A stretch of DNA of 42,932 bases from a virus, in IMG/VR virus record IMGVR_UViG_3300006042_000002, positions 1-42,932 of that record, one strand, 5' to 3'. Both the position numbers and the translations under genes were made by a program. The notes under the pieces are model-generated. The model was given only the letters and a program-made list of their open reading frames with translations, ran no database searches and was not told where the DNA came from. Shown piece by piece: positions 30,365 through 37,897 of this stretch; position 1 is the stretch's first letter, and each line of letters starts with the position of its first letter.

Positions 30365-31234
30365 TCAGCAGAATGAACACCCATCGTATCGGTCTTCAGG
30401 TTCTTCAAAAGGGATGACGCCATCGGCCAGCAGGTCGGCCCACACGTCCGCTTCACTTCGGTGTTTGTTCGGTTCGACCGGAGTTTGTCGCACTCCATGA
30501 CGGGTATCAGTGGTTCGCAACCATCCTACTTCTGTCGGATTGTAATGAGGATTGCTGGGAACTGCGTCCGTAACACAGACTTCCATTACGTCTGGGTGAT
30601 GTTGAATGACAGAAAGTAGCCAATCCGACGGCACTTTTCCTGTATAGACCTTCCCTCTTCCGTGGCATATCTCACAGTCACTTTTTGCACCCTTTCCCCT
30701 TACCAAGCACGAGCAGTTCACTTCGTCTTCCTGAACACACTCCTCCAACGTCGCGTAGACTCGTTTCATGCCACGGTGATACTCGACTTTGTGTTTATAA
30801 CTCCACGACTTCGCTTTTGAACTATATCCTTCGGTTATGGGGATACTCTGCGTCAGTCCGCCCGCATCGCCAGTTCCGTAACAAGAATGACAGCGAACTG
30901 TAAACCCCAAAGAGTCCGTCCGATTGCTCTTGCCACTACCACCACACTTTTCACACACCGGCCCCTTCCGCCACGTATCGGCGTACTGTTTGAGAATGGC
31001 GGATTCACGTCTCTCCAACTCGACGTACTCAGGATTTGGCACCTGAGAATACGATTCATCACGGTCAAAAGACTTATATGTGTGTGGCATGAGACACTGA
31101 ATCTGAATCAATTCCCCTTTCGCCTGTTGTGATTCGTCACCGTGCTCAAGCAACCAATCCGCTAGCATAAGCCGGGGCATGTCCTCATCCGGGGCGGAAT
31201 GTATGGCGTTGATCAAAGCGTCGTAGTCACTCAC
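30365..31234 (-). CDS. TIGR02996-domain protein with DnaJ-like zinc knuckles
   Basis: 289 residues from a GTG in a GTGA overlap (31231-31234). The domain reads SAPDEDMPRLMLADWLLEHG, then KGELIQIQCLMP. Two zinc modules follow: CEKCGGSGKSN with CHSCYGTGDAGG, and CSCLVRGKG with CEICHGRGKVY, the CxxCxGxG repeat of DnaJ. HRGMKRVYATL is the RGF-like motif. The C-terminus is acidic and ends in CSFC. It is paired with the similar gene at 31231-32202. Confidence 0.85.
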   Translation of the reverse strand: MSDYDALINAIHSAPDEDMPRLMLADWLLEHGDESQQAKGELIQIQCLMPHTYKSFDRDESYSQVPNPEYVELERRESAILKQYADTWRKGPVCEKCGGSGKSNRTDSLGFTVRCHSCYGTGDAGGLTQSIPITEGYSSKAKSWSYKHKVEYHRGMKRVYATLEECVQEDEVNCSCLVRGKGAKSDCEICHGRGKVYTGKVPSDWLLSVIQHHPDVMEVCVTDAVPSNPHYNPTEVGWLRTTDTRHGVRQTPVEPNKHRSEADVWADLLADGVIPFEEPEDRYDGCSFC

Positions 31235-32202
31235 TTTTGTTCCTCTGTGATCTTGTACCACAACACAGACTTCAAAGCCTTTGACAGGGCGGTGTTGGCA
31301 AGTTCGATAGTCTTGTAGTCAACGTGCGGCAGTTTTTGCCATATGATGTTAGGTATTCTAGCTTGATCCACCGTCTGATGAGCAGACTCGCCGTACCAAG
31401 AGAATCCGTGCCGTGATTCCGCTGGCACCCGATCCACCGGCATCACACCCGTGAGCGTGGGGCTGAAGTTGGCGTGCAGGTAGCGGGCGTAGTCAGTAAG
31501 TTGCCAGTGCTGCCCTGTTCGATCTTCCCCATCGCCGTTACATCGAAGATTGAAATCGCCACCGTGCCCATGCTGAGAGCACCCCTCGCCTGAACAGTAG
31601 CGGCAGTGACTTGGCTCCAGCACGCTCGCAATCGTTGGCACACTGACGCAAGCCACGTAGCCCGCTCGCCAAGTGCAGGGGGCTTTGCCTGTTCCGGAGC
31701 AGTCGGGACAAGGCATTTCTCTGACATGCCCTACCCCGCGCCCTTGACCGTTACAGGTGACGCACTTCGGCAACCAATCGGGGTTTGCCGCGATGATGGC
31801 GGACTCGCGGTTCGCCCAACCAACCTTCTGCTGGCTACTCGCGCTGCCCCACAGGGCATTAGCGGCGACTTGGACGCGGATTAGCTCAGCCCGGTCAGCC
31901 CGGCTCGTGTCGGGGACGAAGCCTGTACCTTTATTGTTGTCGTCTAGAATTCCTCCATTAGTTCGCTTGCCGCCGCAGTTCATGCATGGAACGTGGAAGC
32001 AGGAGCCAGGTTGACCGGCTAAAAGCCAACCCAAACCACCACCGTTTTCTGTCTTGTAGTTTGGTGCACACTTCGGGCACGTCTTATACACGCCCTCACT
32101 AGTTTCTTGTAGATGGTCCGCTAACGCCAATCGCAACCCTTCGTCATCGGGGCTTTCGGCAATGGCACGCATAAAAACGTCATCATCGGTAGTTGTGGTC
32201 AT
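31231..32202 (-). CDS. TIGR02996-domain protein with several zinc knuckles
   Basis: 323 residues. The domain is split: ESPDDEGLRLALADHLQETS, then a cysteine-rich insert (CPKCAPN, CMNCGGKR), then RAELIRVQVAANAL. More knuckles follow: CVTCNGQGRG, CPDCSGTGK, CRYCSGEGC and CNGDGED. RAGYVACVSVP is the RGF-like motif. The zinc insert inside the domain is unusual compared with the other copies. It is coupled by ATGA and GTGA joins to both neighbours. Confidence 0.82.
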   Translation of the reverse strand: MTTTTDDDVFMRAIAESPDDEGLRLALADHLQETSEGVYKTCPKCAPNYKTENGGGLGWLLAGQPGSCFHVPCMNCGGKRTNGGILDDNNKGTGFVPDTSRADRAELIRVQVAANALWGSASSQQKVGWANRESAIIAANPDWLPKCVTCNGQGRGVGHVREMPCPDCSGTGKAPCTWRAGYVACVSVPTIASVLEPSHCRYCSGEGCSQHGHGGDFNLRCNGDGEDRTGQHWQLTDYARYLHANFSPTLTGVMPVDRVPAESRHGFSWYGESAHQTVDQARIPNIIWQKLPHVDYKTIELANTALSKALKSVLWYKITEEQK

Positions 32203-32507
32203 GGTCCACCCATCCTTAGTCTACTCAGGTCGGGTTCTTCGCCACGCATCAGTTGCCGTACTTCCCAAGCCGTCAGTGGCTTACCGTAATACACGTCCAG
32301 CCAATCGTCACCGACTGGCATTTGAATGTAGCACAGGTCTCCATCTACTCGCCGAACGACGAAATAGAGGTTCGGGTATTGCGGCATAGGCACCCACCGC
32401 CAGCCCACCTTCGGTTCGGTGTTGGGCGGGAACAGGTGTCGGGGTATCGGAGCCGCTGTCGCGGGTGACGCGGCGAGTAGCAGGATGAGCAGGGCGGTGA
32501 GCTTCAA
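32199..32507 (-). CDS. Small secreted or periplasmic protein
   Basis: 102 residues from a TTG in a TTGA overlap with the upstream stop. Residues 1-19 (MKLTALLILLLAASPATAA) are a classical signal peptide with an ATAA-type cleavage site. The mature part is aromatic-rich (GWRWVPMPQYPNLYFVV) and ends in helix and charged tail. ATGA overlap with the following TIGR02996 gene. Function unknown; secretion into the planctomycete periplasm is inferred. Confidence 0.7.
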   Translation of the reverse strand: MKLTALLILLLAASPATAAPIPRHLFPPNTEPKVGWRWVPMPQYPNLYFVVRRVDGDLCYIQMPVGDDWLDVYYGKPLTAWEVRQLMRGEEPDLSRLRMGGP

Positions 32508-32695
32508 GACTTCGCCTCCGATTCAGGTTTTCCTTCCTGCAACTCCTCTCGCCGAAGAACCGCCTGGCAGTGGGGACATCGCCAGAGTTGCCTCGCAAGC
32601 CAGAACCGGCCAGCATCTTCGAGACTAACGCCCGACTCCCTTTTGCATTCGGGGCAGGTCGCAGTGTAAACGTGTTCCTTCAGAGGATTCCGCAT
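32504..32695 (-). CDS. Small zinc-ribbon protein
   Basis: 63 residues from the ATG at 32695 (TGATG overlap). CPECKRE and CPHCQA give two C-x2-C pairs about 26 residues apart, a zinc-ribbon layout, with an acidic C-terminus. Likely a metal-binding adaptor; no family name assigned. Confidence 0.65.
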   Translation of the reverse strand: MRNPLKEHVYTATCPECKRESGVSLEDAGRFWLARQLWRCPHCQAVLRREELQEGKPESEAKS

Positions 32696-33324
32696 CACTT
32701 CGCCTCCGTGAGTTTGGCATAAGACGCGAGAGCGGGACTTAGATCCCTCGCGTCGAGCATTCCCCAATTGCAATCGATTCGTGGGTTGCCGTCAGTGAGA
32801 ATCATCCTGGCACGGGTCATCCGCTCGATAGCCTCTGTTAGCTTTGTCGCCAGTTCACCCGCGACCCGACGCGCCTCAGAGTCGGACTCTTTGATGCGGG
32901 AGCAAGAGTCGAAGTTTCCGTCAGCCTGCCTTTTCTCGTCTGCCACGTCTTGTTTCAGCCGCTGGTTTTCCAATCGGAGTTCAGCAAGTTCATGATGCGC
33001 TCTATCGGCCTCAGAAGACTGAGTATTGCATTCATCCACGCACCCGTTTAACTCAGTCTTCAGCCGGTCGAATTCAGCTTTGGTCTCCGCGAGAAGGGCA
33101 CGCAAAAAAGCATCCGACTTACTGAGCCGCTCGTTCTCAGCCCGTAACTCGTCCACCTCGCTGGGAATCAGCACGCCCCGCTTGCCGTGTTCGGGGCATG
33201 TATCGCCGTGATGAGCACTGGACCACTCGCAGGTGCAGGCGAACCCGTTGCGACCGGACCAGTCCACGCCGACGTCAGGACCACGCATGTCAAACCCGAA
33301 TGATCGGGCTTCTTGATCTGTCAT
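32695..33324 (-). CDS. Coiled-coil protein
   Basis: 209 residues; AAGGAG lies 8 bases before the ATG. Residues 30-50 hold a small Cys/His cluster (CTCEWSSAHHGDTCPEHG). Residues 55-170 form a long coiled coil (LRAENERLSKSDAFLRALLA, LRLENQRLKQDVADEKRQ). A short C-terminal segment with DCNWGML follows. Probably a structural or scaffold-like dimer. It is the 5'-most of a coupled set with the zinc-ribbon and secreted proteins. Confidence 0.7.
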   Translation of the reverse strand: MTDQEARSFGFDMRGPDVGVDWSGRNGFACTCEWSSAHHGDTCPEHGKRGVLIPSEVDELRAENERLSKSDAFLRALLAETKAEFDRLKTELNGCVDECNTQSSEADRAHHELAELRLENQRLKQDVADEKRQADGNFDSCSRIKESDSEARRVAGELATKLTEAIERMTRARMILTDGNPRIDCNWGMLDARDLSPALASYAKLTEAK

Positions 33325-33372
33325 TTCCGCAACTCCTTATAGACAATTAACATACAATGCAGGTTGTCTCTG

Positions 33373-33663
33373 TTAGATCTCTTTCATAATCATGGCCCTG
33401 TCAATCTGCCCCAGAGCCACCAATCGCATGATCTGATACAAGGCTTCAGTTTCATTCGGAGCGTCAATCACGCCCATCAAAACCACGGGGGGAAGCGGGT
33501 ATGTAGTAATTCCCCATGTCCACTTGCCATCCTTCAAGCAAATGAATTTGTGCTGGACGCACACCATCTGACCGTCATCTCCGATATCGACAAACTCTAC
33601 CTCTGGTGGATTAACGAAGAGCAGGCAACACAGCCGTTCGGTTTCCGCTTTGAGTTCTTCCAC
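33373..33663 (-). CDS. Hypothetical protein
   Basis: 96 residues from a GTG at 33663 with GGAAGG in front, one base after the upstream TGA. The N-terminal helix (EELKAETERLCCLLF) is followed by a beta-rich centre and a C-terminal helix (ALYQIMRLVALGQIDRA). No family recognised. Part of a three-gene run starting at 34017. Confidence 0.65.
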   Translation of the reverse strand: MEELKAETERLCCLLFVNPPEVEFVDIGDDGQMVCVQHKFICLKDGKWTWGITTYPLPPVVLMGVIDAPNETEALYQIMRLVALGQIDRAMIMKEI

Positions 33664-33664
33664 G

Positions 33665-33835
33665 TCACCTTCCCTCCAATACAGGTTCCATCAGTCGATT
33701 CAGTTCCGCCTTCAATTCTTCGATCAACTCATCAGCCCTGGCAACCCCTTCCGGGTCGTGATCGTTGTCACGCCAGTACTCGGCTCGTCGTTGTTCGTTG
33801 GACAGTTTCGCGATTTGTTCACTGATAGTGATCAT
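33665..33835 (-). CDS. Small helical protein
   Basis: 56 residues, ATG at 33835, GGAG about 11 bases upstream. The sequence begins MITISEQIAKLSNEQRRAEY and continues with the helix ADELIEELKAELNRLMEP. The ribosome site of the next gene lies in its last codons. Predicted fully helical and charged. Function unknown. Confidence 0.65.
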   Translation of the reverse strand: MITISEQIAKLSNEQRRAEYWRDNDHDPEGVARADELIEELKAELNRLMEPVLEGR

Positions 33836-33855
33836 GGGCGTTTGTGCTCCGTTGT

Positions 33856-34017
33856 TTACTTCTGCACGCTCTCATAGGGCCACCTGGCAAATCCATCGCA
33901 TACCCACAGTCCATCCTCAAATTGATAGACTTTTCGTCCAAACTGGTCTGCCAGACCAGTTTCTTGCCCAATTAACTCCACGCCATCAAACCGAACAAAG
34001 GTGATTTTCTTTTTCAC
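33856..34017 (-). CDS. Small beta-rich protein, first gene of minus operon
   Basis: 53 residues from a GTG at 34017 behind a strong AAAGGAG site. The sequence starts MKKKITFVRFDGVELIGQ and ends with a tryptophan-containing strand (GLWVCDGFARWPYE). It follows promoter 34054-34081 at the 34 kb strand switch. The compact beta pattern could be an SH3-like domain, which is only a guess. Confidence 0.65.
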   Translation of the reverse strand: MKKKITFVRFDGVELIGQETGLADQFGRKVYQFEDGLWVCDGFARWPYESVQK

Positions 34018-34053
34018 TTTCGGTCTCCTTTGGTGTTCTTTCTGGACCGCTGA

Positions 34054-34081
34054 ATCCTACTCCACTCCGGATGGAATGCAA
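34054..34081 (-). promoter_or_regulatory. Sigma70-like promoter for the 34017 operon
   Basis: Minus strand TTGCAT (34076-34081), 16-bp spacer, TAGGAT (34054-34059), 36 bp before the GTG at 34017. Same layout as 9499-9526. Confidence 0.6.
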
Positions 34082-34088
34082 ACGGAAG

Positions 34089-34145
34089 AATTGCCTTTTA
34101 GGAAAATAGACACATCCCTGGTCAAAATTGCCTTTTCGGTAAATT
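34089..34145. promoter_or_regulatory. Two tandem TTGCCTTT dyad elements
   Basis: AATTGCCTTTTAGGAAAAT (34089-34107) and AATTGCCTTTTCGGTAAATT (34126-34145) repeat the dyad that overlaps -35 boxes elsewhere, but neither has a -10 box. They sit between the divergent promoters at 34054 and 34160, so they look like regulator sites rather than promoters. Confidence 0.45.
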
Positions 34146-34159
34146 CATCGCAACCATTG

Positions 34160-34188
34160 TTGACGGTACATGGATCGTGTTCCATACT
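34160..34188 (+). promoter_or_regulatory. Sigma70-like promoter for the plus-strand block
   Basis: TTGACG (34160-34165), 17-bp spacer, CATACT (34183-34188), 49 bp before the ATG at 34238. The -35 box is closer to consensus than in other phage promoters. Confidence 0.6.
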
Positions 34189-34237
34189 TCCGGTGTCTGA
34201 AGAACAAACCCACACAAGACCCGCACCGGAGAATACC

Positions 34238-35224
34238 ATGAAGACGCAACGATTCATTGCTATTGGGACTCAAGTGATTGTCAGGAACCACAAGAGCACG
34301 CAGGCTGTTGCTCACACCACGAAGACAGAACTGGATGTGACGGCTGAACGGAACCTTCAGAATGATGTGGAGTGTCCCCTGACGGGTGAGCAGGTGTGCC
34401 GGATCAGCCGTGACGGGTTCGACGTGTTCTTTCCATTGTTCAAGGTAAGAAGCCGCGTCGTAATCGAAAGTGGTGATGTGGATGAGTCATTGTTGAATGA
34501 ACAATTGAGCATGTTACAGTACGACGTGCCAGCCCGTGGTCCCAGTGCCGGATTCTCCCCCTGTGCCCGTCTGTACGGTGTCGCGGTTCCCATGACGGAA
34601 TCCGTATGGCTGGTGCGGAGTGGAGACGTCCCGTGGAACTTTATCAACGAAATGCTCGACATGGGCGTGTCAGTGGACGTGACCAAGCTCGACCCCTCCG
34701 AAACGCGGAACAAGGTTGCCCGTGCGTTGCAATTCTTGGAAGACAAGCTGGCCGAAAAGATTGCCAATGCCGAAGCGTCGATGGAGAGAGCACGTCAGAA
34801 GCTGGAACGCTCAGAAGCAGACGGAGTGACAGAAGAAGACGCCCTGGAAGCCTTCAATCGTCAGGCGGCAGTCATCGAAGCCAGGCTGCGGAAGTGGCTC
34901 AAGGATGTGGACACGGGGACCAGTCGATTCGGGATTCACGGCAACGCTTTCCACCTGAGTCGTCTGGGTGACCGTGCGACGAGTCTTCGGAGTGCAATGA
35001 ACGAACAGGCACGGGCTTATAGCCGTGCAACGGAAGTTCTGGCTCAGGTGGGGACGTCGGACGCTGCGGCTCTGGTCACTCTGGCTCAGAATGATCAGCT
35101 TCCGGTGGTGGTTCTGGCCGAAGCCCTTCACGATGCGGGACAATCGGACATAGCCGAAGCCCTGCAAGCCGCGTTCAACGAAGAGAACGAGTTCAGTCTG
35201 GTTGGTTCCGACGACGAAGAGTAA
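34238..35224 (+). CDS. Hypothetical protein with coiled coil and acidic tail
   Basis: 328 residues; GGAG 8 bases before the ATG, promoter at 34160-34188. The N-terminal half is mixed alpha/beta with VECPLTGEQVCRI and MTESVWLVRSGDVPWNF. Residues about 160-240 form a charged coiled coil (EKIANAEASMERARQKLERS). A helical segment follows, and the end is acidic (NEENEFSLVGSDDEE). It is the first and largest gene of an eleven-gene plus block with mostly unknown products. Its codons appear well adapted, suggesting high expression, but no function is recognised. Confidence 0.75.
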   Translation: MKTQRFIAIGTQVIVRNHKSTQAVAHTTKTELDVTAERNLQNDVECPLTGEQVCRISRDGFDVFFPLFKVRSRVVIESGDVDESLLNEQLSMLQYDVPARGPSAGFSPCARLYGVAVPMTESVWLVRSGDVPWNFINEMLDMGVSVDVTKLDPSETRNKVARALQFLEDKLAEKIANAEASMERARQKLERSEADGVTEEDALEAFNRQAAVIEARLRKWLKDVDTGTSRFGIHGNAFHLSRLGDRATSLRSAMNEQARAYSRATEVLAQVGTSDAAALVTLAQNDQLPVVVLAEALHDAGQSDIAEALQAAFNEENEFSLVGSDDEE

Positions 35225-35271
35225 GGATGATTTCCAGGGGAACGGATTCCCCGCTTTCTTGGAGAAATGAA

Positions 35272-35544
35272 ATGGAACTTGAAATCCGATTGACAGCAGA
35301 AGGCACGGTATTCACGGAGAAGTGTCGCCACATGGTTGATTTTCAGGAACTGAGTGTGTTCTGTCGTGGGATGCCCCCAATTATCCTGAGTCAGGTGATC
35401 CACTACGCCAAAAGCAAAGTGACGTTCGCACGGTACAGACTGTCATTCGGACCACGCGGCGGTCCCAAGATCGAGCAGTTGGAGAGATTTGACGATGACG
35501 AAAAAGAACCGTCTACTCCGAATCCTCTTCTGGAAATCGTATAG
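35272..35544 (+). CDS. Small hypothetical protein
   Basis: 90 residues from the ATG at 35272 with GGAG 7 bases before it. It begins MELEIRLTAEG and has a CRHMVDFQELSVFCRGMPP segment, then a basic stretch. It ends with TAG at 35542-35544, after which the same frame continues for 38 codons to another TAG (see 35548-35661). Family unknown. Confidence 0.65.
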   Translation: MELEIRLTAEGTVFTEKCRHMVDFQELSVFCRGMPPIILSQVIHYAKSKVTFARYRLSFGPRGGPKIEQLERFDDDEKEPSTPNPLLEIV

Positions 35545-35547
35545 AAA

Positions 35548-35661
35548 TTGCACGACGCTCTGGTCGAATACGACGAACACGGAATTGCAACTGGATACCT
35601 GAAAAGTCTGAACCAAGCTCGTGAAGTTCTTGGACTACCGTCCTTGAAGGAGAGAGATTAG
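35548..35661 (+). CDS. Possible 37-residue protein or readthrough tail
   Basis: An in-frame continuation beyond the TAG of 35272-35544, readable from a TTG at 35548: an amphipathic peptide with DALVEYDEHGIATGYLKS and AREVLGLPSLKERD. The ribosome site for the TTG is weak. The next gene's GTG overlaps its TAG, and the AAGGAG for that gene lies inside it. Either a small gene, or the C-terminus of the preceding protein interrupted by an amber codon. Confidence 0.4.
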   Translation: MHDALVEYDEHGIATGYLKSLNQAREVLGLPSLKERD

Positions 35662-35978
35662 TGGCAAAGAAAAAACAGAAGGGGATTGTCGTTCCACACT
35701 CGCCTGCCCCGTGGCGATGGCACGACAACGGACGGGACTTGCTAGACGCCAACGGGAAAGTCCTGTTGCAAATCAGTGATCTTCAACATGATGCAGACGC
35801 CAATGTCACGGTGGCAGGACCGGCTCTCGTGGCCGCGTGTAACAGAATGCGAAATGCGATCCTGAATTGGGGTCCGACTGACGATGGAACGCCCGAAGGA
35901 CAAGAAGTCGAAAATGCCCTGGACGGACTCATGGAAGCTCTTTTGTACGCGAAGTACGGTATTCAACCGGAGAAATGA
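35661..35978 (+). CDS. Phage APW/ANA-type hypothetical protein
   Basis: 105 residues from a GTG overlapping the preceding TAG, with AAGGAG before it. SPAPWRWHDNGRDLLDANGK and HDADANVTVAGPALVAACNR give the same APW...AN..L.AA pattern as the protein at 25067-25576, a widespread phage family of unknown role. A C-terminal helix follows (ALDGLMEALLYAKYG). Confidence 0.68.
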   Translation: MAKKKQKGIVVPHSPAPWRWHDNGRDLLDANGKVLLQISDLQHDADANVTVAGPALVAACNRMRNAILNWGPTDDGTPEGQEVENALDGLMEALLYAKYGIQPEK

Positions 35979-35979
35979 A

Positions 35980-36252
35980 ATGGTGATTTGGAAATTCGAG
36001 GTACCTCTCGACAAGATCAACGATGTTCTATCCGTCGAAATGCCTGCGGGTGCTCGGGTGCTCTCGGTGGGCAACCAGAACGAGAAGCTGTGTTTCTGGG
36101 CACTCGTAAATCCGCAAGAGAAGCCCGCAATGAGGTTGTTCCTTCTCGTGGGCACCGGCAATTCATCACCAGACGTGAATTTCGGGACGTTCATCGGGAC
36201 TGTTCAGTTCATGCAGGGCACTTTCGTTCTGCATGTGTTTGATGCCAACTAA
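35980..36252 (+). CDS. DUF7352-like small beta protein
   Basis: 90 residues; GGAG 7 bases before the ATG. VIWKFEVPLDKINDVLSVEM, PAGARVLSVGNQNEKLCFWA and a final GTVQFMQGTFVLHVFD fit a compact beta family (KFE...MP.GA.ilsv....LWALV...GTG...FIGT...FHVF) that I recall from phages and is probably DUF7352. Function unknown. It starts 2 bases after the upstream stop. Confidence 0.65.
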   Translation: MVIWKFEVPLDKINDVLSVEMPAGARVLSVGNQNEKLCFWALVNPQEKPAMRLFLLVGTGNSSPDVNFGTFIGTVQFMQGTFVLHVFDAN

Positions 36253-36264
36253 CGGGGAAACAAC

Positions 36265-36615
36265 GTGAAATTCGACTTAGAAGCTCACAACTGGCGTATC
36301 CTGCGTGGGCTGTTGCGTGCCAAGAATAAAGGACTCACCGGAGCCGAACTTCGCAAGCTCTGGTGGTCCCGTCGCAGCAAGAGTGGCAGGTTCCTGGATG
36401 AGCTTGTGAAGTTGAACTTGATTCAAGCCGTCAAGGTGTGCGACTGTACGTCCACGCTGCCCTCTGAAGTCCGAAAGCCAGTGCAGATGCGGACCGTGTA
36501 CACCATCACCGACGCGGGCAAGGTGGCTGCGGAATACGGAGAGTTCGAGAAACCGTTTCCGGTTCCCGCTCTAAGTCCCGTGGTGGCCAACGGAAAGGTG
36601 AAAAAGTCCAAGTAG
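36265..36615 (+). CDS. Winged-helix DNA-binding-like protein
   Basis: 116 residues from a GTG with GGGG in front. NWRILRGLLRAKNKGLTGAE, then SKSGRFLDELVKLNLIQAVK, and YTITDAGKVAAEYG form the helix, recognition-helix and wing pattern of winged-helix regulators, with the end of the wing marked by YxITxxGK. The C-terminus is lysine-rich. It directly precedes the duplicated promoter at 36620 and could regulate this block. Confidence 0.7.
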   Translation: MKFDLEAHNWRILRGLLRAKNKGLTGAELRKLWWSRRSKSGRFLDELVKLNLIQAVKVCDCTSTLPSEVRKPVQMRTVYTITDAGKVAAEYGEFEKPFPVPALSPVVANGKVKKSK

Positions 36616-36619
36616 GAAT

Positions 36620-36673
36620 TTGCCTTTCAGGGAATTGTGTCCTATGGTTGGGTGTTCCGAGAATGACACCCAA
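36620..36673 (+). promoter_or_regulatory. Promoter plus operator dyad, copy 1
   Basis: TTGCCT (36620-36625), 17-bp spacer, TATGGT (36643-36648). The dyad TTGGGTGT (36648-36655), 10-bp centre, ACACCCAA (36666-36673) overlaps the expected start of transcription. AAGGAAACACG then leads to the ATG at 36688. The whole unit is repeated at 39879. Confidence 0.7.
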
Positions 36674-36690
36674 CACAAGGAAACACGATG
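36620..36690 (+). repeat. 71-bp direct repeat, copy 1
   Basis: Identical, as read by eye, to 39879-39949 from the -35 box through the start ATG. The coding sequences that follow are unrelated, so only the regulatory unit was copied. Confidence 0.8.
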
Positions 36691-36906
36691 CCTGTTACAT
36701 TTGTCAAGCAGAAGGGGAAAATTGTCGGGATGAACATGACATTCGCCGAAATGCGGGTGTCTTACAAGATCCTAACCGGCAAGAAGATTGAGAATGACGA
36801 CTTCCAGGGAGCGGGCAAGGAAGTGATGGGGAAGTTCACGGAGAAGCAGATTCGCGATGCTGTGAACAGCTTCAACCACGAAGAGTACATGAAAGGCGAC
36901 TACTAA
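36688..36906 (+). CDS. Small helical protein
   Basis: 72 residues under the duplicated promoter. MTFAEMRVSYKILTGKKIEN, then FTEKQIRDAVNSFNHEEYMK; predicted helical and basic to neutral. No family recognised. Confidence 0.7.
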   Translation: MPVTFVKQKGKIVGMNMTFAEMRVSYKILTGKKIENDDFQGAGKEVMGKFTEKQIRDAVNSFNHEEYMKGDY

Positions 36907-36921
36907 CACGGAGGGAAATTC

Positions 36922-37131
36922 ATGACGATTATCGTTACACGCAAGGAATACAACACCCTGATCAGCCTGTTCCCGGCTTACATGGTCGGGGACTGGCTGG
37001 AAATGTCGAAGTCCTGGTCGCTTGCGGGTGTCACGGTGACGACCCAGCGACAGGAAATGAAACTGGGTCTGGAGTCCCGGCTCCAGATTGTCCGCAAAAC
37101 ACTGGAGGACGTGTCATGTCCACGAAAATGA
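36922..37131 (+). CDS. Small hypothetical protein
   Basis: 69 residues; GGAGGG before the ATG. Contains LISLFPAYMVGDWLEMSKSW and a C-terminal helix (GLESRLQIVRKTLEDV). It overlaps the next gene by 16 bases. Family unknown. Confidence 0.65.
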   Translation: MTIIVTRKEYNTLISLFPAYMVGDWLEMSKSWSLAGVTVTTQRQEMKLGLESRLQIVRKTLEDVSCPRK

Positions 37132-37823
37132 CTGAGGAAGCGAAAGCCCGATTGCGGGAAGTCGCAGCGTCCAAAAAGGGACGCGACACGCTACAAGGAC
37201 TGGACCAGACGGTCGGAGGCATAGGACTCGATTTCGTCATGGATCAACAGGCTTCCGCCCCGTTACCTGAAGTGAAAGTCGCAAAGAATGGATACGTGCT
37301 AACTCCCGGTCCCCACGGGATGACAGCAGCATCAGACGATGAAGGGGCAGTGTCAATTTCCTATTGGCGGGTACACAGTGAAAGCAAGAACCCTACCATC
37401 CCCTGGGTTCGCCTGAAACAATGCCCGCAGTGGGTCTTCGATGAGTTCGCGTCACGATGGACGGTCCGCAAGATCGCCTTCCAGTCCTACAAGGGACCAC
37501 AGACAGGAACTGAATGGGAAACCGTGACGGTGGTTCCCATCGACATTGCGGTGGCATGGTTCCGGTTCCTGTGGCCAGAAGAGGACCAGTGGGGTAAGCG
37601 AGTCAAGAAGTACTTCACCGGGTTCACCGAAGGGTGGATTCAGAAGTATCCAGGAGTGGGAGCACAATTAAAACTCGAATCCATGCCAGACCAGCCCGAA
37701 CTAGATCAGATGCCAGCACGAGTCACTAAAATCAGTCCAGAATCAGGAAGGACTTTCTGTCGAGTGGGGGACGGAAGTACGGTCTGGTTGATGAAGACGG
37801 ACAAGTGGGAAGTGATCGGTTGA
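37116..37823 (+). CDS. Hypothetical protein
   Basis: 235 residues; GGAGG lies inside the preceding gene, 7 bases before the ATG. A helical N-terminus (AKARLREVAASKKGRDTLQG) is followed by a tryptophan-rich middle (ISYWRVHSES, QCPQWVFDEFASRW, AVAWFRFLWPEE) and a beta-rich end (TKISPESGRTFCRVG). No family recognised. The gene is followed by a 28-bp perfect palindrome. Confidence 0.7.
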   Translation: MSTKMTEEAKARLREVAASKKGRDTLQGLDQTVGGIGLDFVMDQQASAPLPEVKVAKNGYVLTPGPHGMTAASDDEGAVSISYWRVHSESKNPTIPWVRLKQCPQWVFDEFASRWTVRKIAFQSYKGPQTGTEWETVTVVPIDIAVAWFRFLWPEEDQWGKRVKKYFTGFTEGWIQKYPGVGAQLKLESMPDQPELDQMPARVTKISPESGRTFCRVGDGSTVWLMKTDKWEVIG

Positions 37824-37847
37824 CGCAACCCTAATCGTAGTGCATTC

Positions 37848-37875
37848 TTCACCAGGGAAACGTTTCCCTGGTGAA
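37848..37875. repeat. Perfect 28-bp palindrome
   Basis: TTCACCAGGGAAAC joined directly to GTTTCCCTGGTGAA: 14-bp arms without a centre. In RNA it could form a 10-bp stem with an AAACGTTT loop, but no U-tract follows. It lies in the 74-bp gap before the gene at 37898. Operator, processing hairpin or weak terminator are all possible. Confidence 0.7.
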
Positions 37876-37897
37876 TCTGCTAACGGGAATCCATCTG

